Positions 53,664 through 62,832 are shown, numbered from the stretch's first letter. The stretch: 64,000 bases of DNA from Autumnicola sp041679265 (GCF_041679265.1 NZ_JBGFSM010000017.1:20520-84519), one strand, 5' to 3'. Numbers and translations are program-made. Notes: a model not told the origin generated them from the sequence alone.

Positions 53664-56060
53664 ATGAAAAAGGTTTTTATTCCGTTTTATTCAAGAAAAA
53701 GTCCACTCTTCTTTTTGCTCTTTATTTATATCTGCTCCTCAGCCTTTGCCCAACAAAGTGAGCTTTCGGTAGAAAAAATAATGCAGGACCCCATCTGGAT
53801 GGGAACATTCCCGTCTAACATCCGCTGGGGCGCGAATAGTGAAAATCTTTATTTTGACTATAATCCGGAGAAAAATGCTTCAGATTCCCTTTATAAAATA
53901 AACCTCGACAACAAAAACGAAATCCAAGAGGTTAGCCTTCAAGAAAAAAGAAATATGGTGTCGCAAAGAGGCGACTTCAATAAAAAAAGGACCAGGAAAA
54001 TTTATACGAAAGATGGGGATCTTATGCTTTATGACATGAAAAGTGAAGAAAGCACGGAGTTACTGGATCTCGATGCTGAAATTGAGGAGCCCATGTTTCT
54101 CCAGGATGAAGACAGGCTTTCTTTTGTATATAATGACAATGCTTTTATCATGGATCTGGAAAACGGACAGATTCATCAGTTCACCCACCTCAAAAAAGGT
54201 AAGAAAAAGGAAGAAAAAGAGCCGGAACTTTCAGAACAGGATGCCTGGCTTAAAAAGGAAAATCTCGATTTGCTGCAGGTGGTAAAAGAGCGAAAAGAGA
54301 AGGAAGAACAATCTGAAAATTATCAAAAATCTGTTGCTGAAGATGAACCTTTCAGCTTCTACCTTGAAGAAAATTCGCTGCGCCGGCTACAGGTTTCGTC
54401 TAATGGAAAATTTGCATCCTTTCAGCTAATAGATCGTGCCGAAAATAAGAATACTGAAGTGCCAAATTATGTTGATGAAAGTGGGTATACCGAAAATCTT
54501 CGTGCCCGCAGTAAGGTAGGCGAAGAAAGCGATAAGGTAAAACTGGCCATCTATAATGCTGAAAAAGATAGCGTTTTTATAGTGGACACCTCAACATTAC
54601 CGGGAATTACAGATTTGCCCGATTATACAGAAGATTATCCAGACAGGGAATGGGAGAAAAAGGATAGACAGGTAATCTCTTCCGGCACTTATTTTTCTCC
54701 CAACGGGGAAAAAGCGGTCGTAAACTTAAGATCTGCCGACAATAAAGACCGCTGGATAGCCGAATTAGACCTTGAAACCGGAGCTTTAAAGGTCCTGGAC
54801 CGCCAACGTGATGAAGCGTGGATTGCCGGCCCCGGCGTGGGATATACCTTTTGGGGCGGCGCAAACATGGGATGGCTGCCAGATAATAAGCATATTTATT
54901 TTCAGTCCGAAGAAACCGGATATTCCCATCTTTATCTTTTGAATGTTGAAAATGGGAAGAAAACCGACCTCACTAAAGGAGAATATGAGGTTTTTGACCC
55001 TTTTCTTTCCAATGATAAAAAATCATGGTACCTGACCACTTCTGAAGTGGATGCGGGCGAGCGCCATTTTTATAAAATGCCGGTAATGGGTGGCAAAATG
55101 GAACAACTCACGCAAATGCCAGGAAAAAATGAAGTGTATTTGTCTCCTGATGAAAAATACATGGCAATTTTGTACTCTACCAGCAACAAGCCCGAAGAAC
55201 TATATCTTAAAAAAATCAATTCCAATTCCGCTCCCCAACAACTGAATTCCGGCCAGAGTGAAGCTTTTTCTTCTTACAACTGGCGGGAACCTGAATTTAT
55301 AAAATTTGAAGCTGAAGACGGGGCAATGGTGCCGGCAAGATTATATCTTCCGCAAGAAAATGCAAAAAATAATGCCGCGGTGGTTTTTGTACATGGCGCG
55401 GGATATCTTCAAAATGCCCATAAATGGTGGTCCAGCTACTTTAGGGAATATATGTTCAACAACCTGCTTACCGATCTTGGTTACACGGTAATCGATATTG
55501 ACTATCGCGGAAGTGCCGGTTACGGGCGCGACTGGCGAACAGGAATTTACCGGCACATGGGAGGCAAAGACCTTAGCGACCAGGTAGACGGCGTAAAATA
55601 TCTTATTGAAAATTATGACATTGACCCTCAAAAAGTTGGCATTTATGGCGGAAGTTATGGCGGCTTTATCACGCTAATGGCCATGTTTACAGAACCGGAA
55701 ACCTTTAAGGCCGGTGCCGCATTACGCTCGGTGACAGATTGGGCCCATTATAACGATGGCTATACTTCCAACATTTTAAACGATCCCTCCCAGGATCCCA
55801 TCGCCTATAAAAGATCTTCTCCCATTTATTTTGCTGAAGGGCTGCAGGGAGATTTGCTTATTGCCCATGGAATGGTTGACACCAATGTGCATTTCCAGGA
55901 CGTGGTAAGGCTGGCACAACGCCTTATTGAATTGGGCAAAGATGATTGGGAACTTGCCGTTTATCCTGTAGAAAACCACGGTTTTGTTGAACCCAGCAGC
56001 TGGACCGATGAATATAGCCGAATACTGGAACTTTTTAACGAAAGTTTACTTCACAAATAA
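53664..56060 (+). CDS. S9 family serine peptidase (dipeptidyl peptidase IV-like)
   Basis: Secreted prolyl oligopeptidase-family enzyme of 798 residues with a Sec signal (about 1-29). The N-terminal ~500 residues form the propeller, including a Lys/Glu-rich insertion (about 170-215). The C-terminal hydrolase has the triad S664 (YGGSYGGF), D739 (HGMVDTNV) and H772 (VENHGF). It probably trims peptides in the periplasm. It starts its own transcription unit; the PLP enzyme gene follows 36 bp later. Confidence 0.93.
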   Translation: MKKVFIPFYSRKSPLFFLLFIYICSSAFAQQSELSVEKIMQDPIWMGTFPSNIRWGANSENLYFDYNPEKNASDSLYKINLDNKNEIQEVSLQEKRNMVSQRGDFNKKRTRKIYTKDGDLMLYDMKSEESTELLDLDAEIEEPMFLQDEDRLSFVYNDNAFIMDLENGQIHQFTHLKKGKKKEEKEPELSEQDAWLKKENLDLLQVVKERKEKEEQSENYQKSVAEDEPFSFYLEENSLRRLQVSSNGKFASFQLIDRAENKNTEVPNYVDESGYTENLRARSKVGEESDKVKLAIYNAEKDSVFIVDTSTLPGITDLPDYTEDYPDREWEKKDRQVISSGTYFSPNGEKAVVNLRSADNKDRWIAELDLETGALKVLDRQRDEAWIAGPGVGYTFWGGANMGWLPDNKHIYFQSEETGYSHLYLLNVENGKKTDLTKGEYEVFDPFLSNDKKSWYLTTSEVDAGERHFYKMPVMGGKMEQLTQMPGKNEVYLSPDEKYMAILYSTSNKPEELYLKKINSNSAPQQLNSGQSEAFSSYNWREPEFIKFEAEDGAMVPARLYLPQENAKNNAAVVFVHGAGYLQNAHKWWSSYFREYMFNNLLTDLGYTVIDIDYRGSAGYGRDWRTGIYRHMGGKDLSDQVDGVKYLIENYDIDPQKVGIYGGSYGGFITLMAMFTEPETFKAGAALRSVTDWAHYNDGYTSNILNDPSQDPIAYKRSSPIYFAEGLQGDLLIAHGMVDTNVHFQDVVRLAQRLIELGKDDWELAVYPVENHGFVEPSSWTDEYSRILELFNESLLHK

Positions 56061-56096
56061 AAAGCACCTATCTAAACCTAACCTATAACTTAAACT

Positions 56097-57323
56097 ATGG
56101 ATATTGAATATGTACGCAGGCAGTTCCCTGCCCTAAATCGGGATTTCATTTTTATGGACAATGCCGGCGGTTCCCAGGTACTGGGGAAAGTAATTGAAAG
56201 AATTTCGGGTTATCTTACTCATCATAATGTACAATTGGGGGCATCTTACCAGGTCTCCAGGGAAGCAGGGGAGAAACTTGCTTATGCCACCAAACAGGTT
56301 TCAAAATTCATTAATGCCTCCCAACCCGAAGAAGTGGTTATAGGGCCTTCATCTTCCATGCTTTTTAGGATCCTAAGTTTATGCATTAGCAAGGAATGGC
56401 AGAAAGGAGATGAAGTTATTGTGACCAATACAGATCATGAAGCAAATGTTTCCTGCTGGACAGAACTTAAGGAAAAAGGGATCAACATAAGAATATGGAA
56501 TGTAAATCCCGAAACTTTAGAACTTGACCTCCGGGATTTAAAGAATTTATTAAACAAGAATACCCGGCTGGTTGCGGTTACCCACTGCTCCAATCTTCTT
56601 GGGACCATAAACCCGGTAAAGGAAATCGCTCAAATTGTTCATAAAGCCGGGGCGCTTATTTGTGTAGATGGCGTTGCCTACGCTCCCCATCGCAAAATAG
56701 ATGTACAGGAACTGGATGTTGATTTTTACACCTTTAGCTGGTATAAAACCTATGGGCCACATTTGGCCGTAATGTATGGCAAATACAACCTCCTGCTTAA
56801 AATGGACGGGATAAACCATTACTTCTTTAAAAAGAAAGATGTGCCCTATAAATTCCAGCCCGGAAACTTCAATTTTGAGCTTACTTATAGTTTGCTGGGC
56901 CTTACGGAATATTTCCAGGAAATGTACAAACATCATTTCCCGGGAATATCGGCAGGTTCTTTTCAGAAAAAAGTGGAAAAAGTATATGAACTCATGGCTG
57001 CTCATGAAGAAGAACTTAGCGGCATCCTGCTTCAGTATTTAAATTCAAATCCTAAAATTCGCATTATAGGTTCGCCTTTTTTGAACAAAGAAAAACGTGT
57101 TCCCACCATTTCATTTGTCCATTCTGAATTAAAAAGTGATGAGATTGTGCAGCAAATAGACGAATACCGCATTGGAATAAGGTTTGGTGATTTCTACGCT
57201 AAAAAACTAATACAAGCCCTGAACCTTGAAGAAAAAAACGGGGTGGTAAGAGTAAGCCTGGTGCATTACAATACAAAAGCTGAAGTAGACCGCCTGGTAT
57301 GGGCGCTTTCGAAAATACTTTGA
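56097..57323 (+). CDS. Cysteine desulfurase-like class V aminotransferase
   Basis: PLP-dependent enzyme of 408 residues in the class V aminotransferase family, closest in pattern to the TIGR01976 (VC1184) group of SufS-like proteins. The PLP lysine is K217 in FSWYKTYGPHLAVMYG. DNAGGSQVLGKV, TNTDHEANVSCW, THCSNLLGTINP and CVDGVAYAPHRKIDV complete the active site. The group's substrate is not established. The gene is probably cotranscribed with the S9 peptidase; heptamer repeats follow the stop. Confidence 0.88.
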   Translation: MDIEYVRRQFPALNRDFIFMDNAGGSQVLGKVIERISGYLTHHNVQLGASYQVSREAGEKLAYATKQVSKFINASQPEEVVIGPSSSMLFRILSLCISKEWQKGDEVIVTNTDHEANVSCWTELKEKGINIRIWNVNPETLELDLRDLKNLLNKNTRLVAVTHCSNLLGTINPVKEIAQIVHKAGALICVDGVAYAPHRKIDVQELDVDFYTFSWYKTYGPHLAVMYGKYNLLLKMDGINHYFFKKKDVPYKFQPGNFNFELTYSLLGLTEYFQEMYKHHFPGISAGSFQKKVEKVYELMAAHEEELSGILLQYLNSNPKIRIIGSPFLNKEKRVPTISFVHSELKSDEIVQQIDEYRIGIRFGDFYAKKLIQALNLEEKNGVVRVSLVHYNTKAEVDRLVWALSKIL

Positions 57324-57400
57324 TGAAGTGGAAAGTTTGAAGGTAAAAAGTTAAAAAGGAAAAGAGTGAAGAGTGAAAAGTTCTTGGTTCGGAGTTTGAG

Positions 57401-57435
57401 TTTTGAATTTTGAATTTTGAATTTTGAATTTTGAG
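57401..57435. repeat. Heptamer tandem repeat (TTTTGAA x4 plus TTTTGAG)
   Basis: Five contiguous 7-bp units lie between the class V aminotransferase gene and the converging transsulfuration gene. The surrounding gap (57324-57622) has further imperfect heptads such as ACTTTAA near 57592-57606 and no gene. Period and sequence resemble the array at 3776-3803. Confidence 0.85.
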
Positions 57436-57622
57436 ATTGAAGTACAGGTTTCCATTGAAATGACCTGAAAAAGAAAGCTTTTACCTGAATTTTCCTGCCC
57501 CCATCTTTTTTGCAAGGTTGATTGGCCGGAAGACGGAAGTGGTAATCTGATGTTGATTAAAAAGCAAAAAGGCCCAAAGCAATAAACTTTAGACCTTAAA
57601 CTTTAAACTTCAGATTATTGTT

Positions 57623-58765
57623 TTACCCCAACGCCTGCTTTAAATCTTCAATCAGGTCTTCTTCGTCTTCAACTCCTACACTTAACCTTATTAAAGAATC
57701 CACAACCCCGGTTTTAGCACGTTCTTCCATAGGAATGGAAGCGTGGGTCATACTCGCAGGGTGTCCGGCAAGGGATTCCACCCCACCCAGGGATTCCGCC
57801 AAAGTGAAAACCTTCAGGTTTTCAACTACTCTTACCGCGCTTTTAAGGGTATTTTCGGCAGTGGTAAAAGAGATCATTCCGCCAAAACCTTTCATCTGTT
57901 TTTTCGCAATCTCGTGATTAGGATGATCTTCAAAACCAGGCCAGTACACTTTATCTACTTTTTGATGATCCTTAAGGAACCTGGCTACGGCTTCCCCATT
58001 CTCACAATGCCTTTGCATTCTAAGGTGCAGGGTTTTAATTCCCCGAAGCACAAGAAAGCTGTCCTGTGGGCCACAAACCGCACCGCTGGCATTTTGGATG
58101 AAATAAAGCTTTTCGGCCAGTTTTTCATTTTTCACCACCAGGCTTCCCATAACCACATCGCTATGGCCACCAAGGTATTTAGTGGCACTGTGCATCACAA
58201 TATCGGCCCCCAGATCTAAGGGTTGTTGCAGGTAAGGAGTCGCGAAGGTATTATCTACGGCCAGCAGCACCTGTTTCTTTTTGGCAATTTTCGCCACCGC
58301 TTCAATATCTATAATATTCATCATTGGGTTAGTTGGCGTTTCCACCCAAATCATCTTCGTATTTTCGTTTATATATTGCTCAATACCTTCCGCTTCCTGC
58401 ATGCCAATAAAATGGAATTTAATGCCCCATTTTTCAAAAATAGAAGTGAACAACCTGTAGGAACCACCATAGAGATCATTAGTAGAAATAATTTCATCTC
58501 CGGGTTTAAACAATTTCATTACCGCGTCTATGGCAGCAAGTCCAGAGCCAAAAGCAAGGCCAAATTTACCATTTTCAATACTTGCAAGTGCGCTTTCCAA
58601 AGCTGCCCTGGTAGGATTACCACTTCGGCTGTATTCATAACCTTTATGCCCTCCTGGTGTGCTTTGCGAATAAGTACTGGTTTGGTAAATGGGAGGCATT
58701 ACTGAACCGTAAGCAGGATCTGTATTTTCCTGGCCGCCATGAATTGTTTTGGTATTGAATTTCAT
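57623..58765 (-). CDS. Cystathionine gamma-synthase / gamma-lyase family enzyme
   Basis: Cytosolic PLP enzyme of the transsulfuration (Cys/Met metabolism) family, 380 residues. The PLP lysine is K196 in MHSATKYLGGHSDVVMG. Family marks are YEYSRSGNPTR, AFGSGLAAIDAV, WVETPTNPMMNI, DNTFATPYLQQPL and the late SLGGVESLAGHPASMTHASI block. Synthase and lyase cannot be separated from sequence alone; no met genes adjoin it. A perfect 19-bp inverted repeat lies 31 bp upstream. Confidence 0.92.
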   Translation of the reverse strand: MKFNTKTIHGGQENTDPAYGSVMPPIYQTSTYSQSTPGGHKGYEYSRSGNPTRAALESALASIENGKFGLAFGSGLAAIDAVMKLFKPGDEIISTNDLYGGSYRLFTSIFEKWGIKFHFIGMQEAEGIEQYINENTKMIWVETPTNPMMNIIDIEAVAKIAKKKQVLLAVDNTFATPYLQQPLDLGADIVMHSATKYLGGHSDVVMGSLVVKNEKLAEKLYFIQNASGAVCGPQDSFLVLRGIKTLHLRMQRHCENGEAVARFLKDHQKVDKVYWPGFEDHPNHEIAKKQMKGFGGMISFTTAENTLKSAVRVVENLKVFTLAESLGGVESLAGHPASMTHASIPMEERAKTGVVDSLIRLSVGVEDEEDLIEDLKQALG

Positions 58766-58796
58766 CTAATAGATTTTTTTACAGTTAATTCCTTGC

Positions 58797-58815
58797 TGGA
58801 AATTTGAAATTTCCA
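58797..58815. promoter_or_regulatory. 19-bp inverted repeat in a divergent promoter region
   Basis: TGGAAATTTGAAATTTCCA is a perfect 9-1-9 inverted repeat, extended to a 12-bp interrupted stem by TTGC/GCAA. It sits between the transsulfuration gene and the divergent lipoprotein gene. It may be an operator for either gene, or a leader hairpin of the former. Confidence 0.5.
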
Positions 58816-58872
58816 GGCAATTTTTATAGATCTTGCAGATCGTTTTTTGCTGGCGCAAATGTACTATAGATG

Positions 58873-58903
58873 TTGGGCAATCACAAAATTGCATGTACCT
58901 TTA
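58873..58903 (+). promoter_or_regulatory. Candidate promoter of the RsiV-like lipoprotein gene
   Basis: TTG at 58873-58875 and TACCTTTA at 58896-58903 are 20 bp apart, close to the Bacteroidota TTG-N19-TAnnTTTG form. They lie 27 bp before GTG 58931 and thus support that start. Confidence 0.45.
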
Positions 58904-58930
58904 GCAAGAACTTTAACACGCCTTTTTGTT

Positions 58931-59701
58931 GTGAAAAAATATCTGCTAATCCTTCTTCTGGCTTTAATTTTCGCTGGCTGTGAGCAGGAAGAAAAACCTT
59001 TACATTTCACGAATTATTCCATAGAAAAATCCAGCGACAATTGCAATCCCGAGGAAGGAGATTGTGCCTTTATTAGTATAAGCTATCCCGTTGCTGAAAA
59101 TGAAAATAAAGTAGCTTCTAAAATAAACGAAGAAATAAGAAGCCATATTATAGAGATTGTAGATTATCAGGAAGAGGAGAAACTGGTTTCTGTTGAAGAA
59201 CTTGCCATAAATTTTATCGAAAATTATAAGACCAATGCCAGGGATTTTTCAGCTTACGAACTTCCCTGGGAAGCTACCATTTTTGCTGAATTTACCAGAA
59301 GAGACGCGGCATTGATTTCCATAAGATTTAATTCCAGGATGTTTACAGGAGGAGCCCATGGCTACAGCAGTATTTCTTATTTAAACTTTAATCCTGAAAC
59401 CGGGGATCTTTATTCCTATAATGAATTATTTACTCCCGAATTTAAAAGATTTTTTGAGGAAAAATTCCGCAAAGACCAGGGTATAGGAGAAGAGGATTCT
59501 ATTAATAGTACTGGTTTGTTTTTTGAAGACGATACATTTGTACTTCCCGAGAATATCGGTTTTACTGAAGAAGGGCTGGTGCTTCATTATAACGCTTACG
59601 AAATCGCTTCTTATGCCGAAGGAGAATTCTCTTATCGCCTGCCTTACAGCGACGTTGGCCGATTTCTAAAAATTGTACCGGAGGAAGCTCCCCTGCAATA
59701 A
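58931..59701 (+). CDS. RsiV-like (DUF3298/DUF4163) lipoprotein
   Basis: A 257-residue lipoprotein starting at GTG 58931 (VKKYLLILLLALIFAGCEQEE, lipid cysteine 18). The open frame extends back to an ATG at 58847, but that would put 28 non-signal residues before the signal peptide and overlap the likely promoter. The mature part has DUF4163-like strands (CAFISISYPVAENENKVASKINEEI) and a DUF3298 domain (FNSRMFTGGAHGYSSISYLNFNPETGDLYS), as in RsiV-type proteins. No sigma factor adjoins it, so a periplasmic binding role is more likely than anti-sigma activity. Confidence 0.8.
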   Translation: MKKYLLILLLALIFAGCEQEEKPLHFTNYSIEKSSDNCNPEEGDCAFISISYPVAENENKVASKINEEIRSHIIEIVDYQEEEKLVSVEELAINFIENYKTNARDFSAYELPWEATIFAEFTRRDAALISIRFNSRMFTGGAHGYSSISYLNFNPETGDLYSYNELFTPEFKRFFEEKFRKDQGIGEEDSINSTGLFFEDDTFVLPENIGFTEEGLVLHYNAYEIASYAEGEFSYRLPYSDVGRFLKIVPEEAPLQ

Positions 59702-59786
59702 AAAATTTTGCCGGAAAACACCTTTTGACCAGGCTTAAAAAATTTTTAATTTGTAAACTCTAATATCTTCAACCTGTTTTAGTACC

Positions 59787-60140
59787 ATGAAAAAGATTTA
59801 CCAACTCTCTACCTGCGATACCTGTAAAAGAATTTTATGCGAGCTGAATCCTCCTGCTTCCTTTATCCTTCAGGACATTAAGGAAGAAAAAATAACTGAA
59901 GATCAGTTGGAAGAAATGAAGGAGCTTGCAGGCAGTTATGAAGCGCTTTTTAGCAAGCGCGCGCGCCTGTACAAGGAGAAAAACCTTAAAAATGAAAATC
60001 TTGATGAAGCCCGGTATAAAAATCTTATCCTGGAGCATTATACTTTTCTCAAACGGCCGGTAATTGTTAATAATAATGAAATTTTTATAGGCAATTCCAA
60101 AAAAACGGTGGAAGCCGCCAAAGCCTCTGTACATGGATAG
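59787..60140 (+). CDS. ArsC/Spx-family thioredoxin-fold protein
   Basis: A 117-residue ArsC-like protein. A CxxC redox motif is at C10-D-T-C13 (STCDTCKR), and FLKRPVIVNNNEIFIGNSKKTVEA is the usual ArsC/Spx C-terminal block. It may be a glutaredoxin-coupled arsenate reductase or a Spx-like factor; no arsenic genes are nearby. The end overlaps the start of the EamA transporter gene by 8 bp, so the two are translationally coupled. Confidence 0.85.
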   Translation: MKKIYQLSTCDTCKRILCELNPPASFILQDIKEEKITEDQLEEMKELAGSYEALFSKRARLYKEKNLKNENLDEARYKNLILEHYTFLKRPVIVNNNEIFIGNSKKTVEAAKASVHG

Positions 60141-61029
60141 CAGGATCCTGGCAATTATTGCCGCCTTCCTGGCCAGCGCGATCTATGGTTTAAACCACAC
60201 CGTAGCCAAAGGAGTAATGCCTGTATATATAGAACCCTTTGGGTTTATTTTTCTCAGGGTGTTTGGTGCTGCTATTCTTTTCTGGGCAATCAGCATTTTT
60301 GGGCCAAGGGAAAAGATAGCCACTTCAGACTGGCCACGTATTTTTGGTTGTGCCATTTTTGGAATGGTAATTAACATGCTCTTCTTCTTTAAAGGATTAA
60401 GCTTGTCTACCCCAATTAATAGTTCTGTAATTGTAACCCTATCGCCCGTAATGGTACTTATTTTGGCTTCCATATTAATCAGGGAACGTATTACGCTTTT
60501 AAAAAGCGCGGGGATAGTAGTAGGCCTTGGTGGCGCCCTGGTGCTGGTACTTTTTAGCAATGCAACCAAAGAGAATGCGCCTAATATCCCACTGGGGAAT
60601 ATTCTTTTTATCGTTAATGCTTTCTCTTACGGGCTATACCTTATCCTGGTGAGGCCGCTTACTTCAAAATATCATCCTTTCACCATTATGAAATGGCTTT
60701 TTTTGATTGCTGTTATTATAAATTTCCCCATTACCATTGGCGAATTTACAGCGGTAGAATGGGGGAGCCTTCCTTTTGAAGCGGTATGGAAAATGGCTTT
60801 TGTGGTGCTGGGAACTACCTTTTCCACATACCTGCTAAACATTTATGCTTTAAAGCAACTTTCGGCTTCCACAATAAGCGCTTTTATCTACCTGCAGCCT
60901 TTAATCGCCATTATTTATGCAGTAGCCACAGGCGCTGACAGGCTTACACCGGTAAAAGTAATTGCCGCCCTGCTTGTTTTTGCAGGGGTTTATATGGTGA
61001 CTATAAAGAAGACCAAAACCACAGCCTGA
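60133..61029 (+). CDS. EamA/DMT-family transporter
   Basis: Inner-membrane permease of 298 residues with two EamA repeats of five transmembrane helices each (about 5-140 and 150-290). The substrate cannot be told; relatives export amino acids or other metabolites. The gene starts inside the ArsC-like gene and converges on the CYTH-like gene 20 bp downstream. Confidence 0.9.
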   Translation: MDSRILAIIAAFLASAIYGLNHTVAKGVMPVYIEPFGFIFLRVFGAAILFWAISIFGPREKIATSDWPRIFGCAIFGMVINMLFFFKGLSLSTPINSSVIVTLSPVMVLILASILIRERITLLKSAGIVVGLGGALVLVLFSNATKENAPNIPLGNILFIVNAFSYGLYLILVRPLTSKYHPFTIMKWLFLIAVIINFPITIGEFTAVEWGSLPFEAVWKMAFVVLGTTFSTYLLNIYALKQLSASTISAFIYLQPLIAIIYAVATGADRLTPVKVIAALLVFAGVYMVTIKKTKTTA

Positions 61030-61049
61030 CCCGAATAGTAAATGAGGAA

Positions 61050-61637
61050 CTAGATTCCCGGCATATCCAGAAATTCCGGATAACTACAGGATCTTAAATT
61101 TTTTAGTGAGGTCTCAGGAAACGGTAACTTTTGTAAGGCGAGTTTCAGGTTTTGCCTTTCATTGTTGCCCGAAGCCTCCACTCCCAAAGTAAATATACGG
61201 TGAGGTATGGAGGGTATTTTAAATTCGGTAAATTCTATTTCACATTTTTCCTTTACATCTTCTGCTGAAGTAAAGCTGATCTTCCCCGCCTCTACCGACA
61301 CTATTTTCTTATATCTTTTCTTTTTAACCTCTACCCACTCCTGAAGCATTCCAGTATTCACAAGCTTAAGAATATTTTGCGGCTCCTGGTAGCTCCATTT
61401 TGCCCAATGCTGAATGGTTCCCAAAGCCAACTCTTCATCTTCGGCTGTTTTCACTTTAAGTTCATGATTCCCTTCCCTTATTTTAATTCCTGCGGAAGTT
61501 GTTCCAGATTTTAAGTAAAAATCACTTCGTTCTCCCTCAAAAATTCCTTCATCAGGCTTATTCAGCATAAAAAAAACTTCTTGGAGCAATTCTTTTTCCG
61601 CAGAAAACCATCTTATTTCTGAAGTTATCAAAGGCAT
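61050..61637 (-). CDS. Hypothetical protein, CYTH-like pattern
   Basis: A 195-residue cytosolic protein not recognised with certainty. Its strand order resembles a CYTH (triphosphate tunnel) domain: SEIRWF at the start, SDFYLKSGTTSAGIKIREGNHELKVK in the middle, then EVKKKRYKK and KCEIEFTEF. The canonical ExExK start motif is absent, so the catalytic site may be altered. It ends a three-gene minus-strand operon, 5 bp after the GGCT-fold gene. It could be a divergent CYTH enzyme or only a structural look-alike. Confidence 0.55.
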   Translation of the reverse strand: MPLITSEIRWFSAEKELLQEVFFMLNKPDEGIFEGERSDFYLKSGTTSAGIKIREGNHELKVKTAEDEELALGTIQHWAKWSYQEPQNILKLVNTGMLQEWVEVKKKRYKKIVSVEAGKISFTSAEDVKEKCEIEFTEFKIPSIPHRIFTLGVEASGNNERQNLKLALQKLPFPETSLKNLRSCSYPEFLDMPGI

Positions 61638-61642
61638 GGAAA

Positions 61643-62284
61643 TTAATTTGCTGCCGCTACTATTTCCGGCAATTTTGCTTCTAAAGGAGTATTCTTTATC
61701 CCTTCTTTATTTTTAAAATATTCTACCATTTCAGCGTCGCTCAACTCATACACTTCCCGTAAACCCGAAATAATTGTTGCCAGGTAAGCCTTGTTGGGAG
61801 CATTAATTTCTTCGGCTAAAAAATGTTCACTGGTAAAAGTGAAAATTGGTTTGTTATCGCGGTGCCCAAGGCAAATTAATTTACCATACCTCCCTCCCGG
61901 GGAACATATATAGGATCCTTTTTCTTCAAGCTCGGTAAAATCTATTACCAGGTCGCCTTCCAGTTTTAACTCCTGCTTCACCAGATCTATAAACTGCCCG
62001 GAAGTGATTAAATATTGCCTTCCCAGCGTCTTAGATTCACTGTCCTCTTCAGGTTTTAAAAAGCCAATGCCGCCACCGTTCCAGGTGATGGCTTCCTTGG
62101 CAAAATACATTTCCCTGTTGATGGTGACCGGATGGTTTTCCCTGGGAGCCGCCCTGTTGCTGCACCCTGCAAAATTCCTAATGGCACCGGCAGGAGTCCC
62201 TCCTTCTATATAACATAAAAATCTTTTCTCCTGTATATTGGAACCGTAACAGGCATACCACACGTCATGTTCTTGCTGCATCAT
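61643..62284 (-). CDS. Gamma-glutamylcyclotransferase-fold protein
   Basis: A 213-residue protein opening WYACYGSNIQEKRFLCYIEGG, the YxxYGSN nucleotide/substrate loop of the GGCT/AIG2 fold. The catalytic Glu expected later in the fold may be within DLVIDFTELEEKGSY, but this is uncertain. The C-terminal third is helical and unlike small GGCT proteins. It lies between the thioesterase gene (6 bp) and the CYTH-like gene (5 bp). An enzymatic role in glutathione or gamma-glutamyl metabolism is possible but unproven. Confidence 0.7.
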   Translation of the reverse strand: MMQQEHDVWYACYGSNIQEKRFLCYIEGGTPAGAIRNFAGCSNRAAPRENHPVTINREMYFAKEAITWNGGGIGFLKPEEDSESKTLGRQYLITSGQFIDLVKQELKLEGDLVIDFTELEEKGSYICSPGGRYGKLICLGHRDNKPIFTFTSEHFLAEEINAPNKAYLATIISGLREVYELSDAEMVEYFKNKEGIKNTPLEAKLPEIVAAAN

Positions 62285-62290
62285 GTTCTT

Positions 62291-62779
62291 TTATAATTGC
62301 GAAGGATCAATATCGGCTGGTTTTTTGCCAAATTTCCGGGTATCTTCTTTAGTGAGCACTTTAAAATCTTTGGTATGCTGAAGTCCGTTTAGGTTTTCAA
62401 AAAGTTCTTCGGGGAGTGCGGTTAACTTTCGCTCCTTTAAATCTATCCAGGCCCCCATCATTTCACAACTTGCAAAATTTCTTCCTTTATGATCATAAAA
62501 ATCATGGATAAACTCAAAATACATTCCGTCCTCAGACAATCCTTTAAGCTGAAGACTCACTTTTACGGGCATGCCCGCAAATACTTCTTTAAAGTAATAA
62601 ATATGCTCATAAAAAACCACCGGCCCAATATTGAATTTGGCAAGTTCTTTTTGCCCAAACCCATTCTCCATTAGAAAACCCATCCGGGTGTGGCTCATAA
62701 AATTAACATAAGCCGTATTGGCAAGATGCCTGTTCGCATCAATATCGCTCCAGCGAATTTCAAATTCTTTGGTGTACAT
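62291..62779 (-). CDS. Acyl-CoA thioesterase (4HBT hotdog fold)
   Basis: A 162-residue hotdog-fold thioesterase of the YbgC/FadM type. The active-site segment is WSDIDANRHLANTAYVNFMSHTR, with the usual Asp in the D-x-N-x-H-x-N-N/T pattern. It is the first gene of a minus-strand operon with the GGCT-fold and CYTH-like genes. It is divergent from the YheT gene; the 96-bp space between them holds a 16-bp palindrome. Confidence 0.88.
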   Translation of the reverse strand: MYTKEFEIRWSDIDANRHLANTAYVNFMSHTRMGFLMENGFGQKELAKFNIGPVVFYEHIYYFKEVFAGMPVKVSLQLKGLSEDGMYFEFIHDFYDHKGRNFASCEMMGAWIDLKERKLTALPEELFENLNGLQHTKDFKVLTKEDTRKFGKKPADIDPSQL

Positions 62780-62811
62780 TAGTTCAATTTTTTATAAAGC
62801 TAAGAAACTTT

Positions 62812-62827
62812 ATTATGCATGCATAAT
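62812..62827. promoter_or_regulatory. 16-bp palindrome in a divergent promoter
   Basis: ATTATGCATGCATAAT is its own reverse complement. It is placed 5 bp before the -7 element of the YheT gene and within the expected -33 region of the divergent thioesterase gene (-7-like TAGCTTTA at 62802-62795). This is a typical position for an operator serving both genes. Confidence 0.5.
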
Positions 62828-62832
62828 TATTT

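Noticed and set aside
57743..58705. Two open frames of about 160 codons antisense to the transsulfuration gene
   Set aside because: Both mirror the conserved enzyme gene and lack any family pattern.
58766..58930. SAM riboswitch upstream of the transsulfuration gene
   Set aside because: The leader is only about 80 bp, with a single short dyad, and lacks the multi-stem core of a SAM aptamer.
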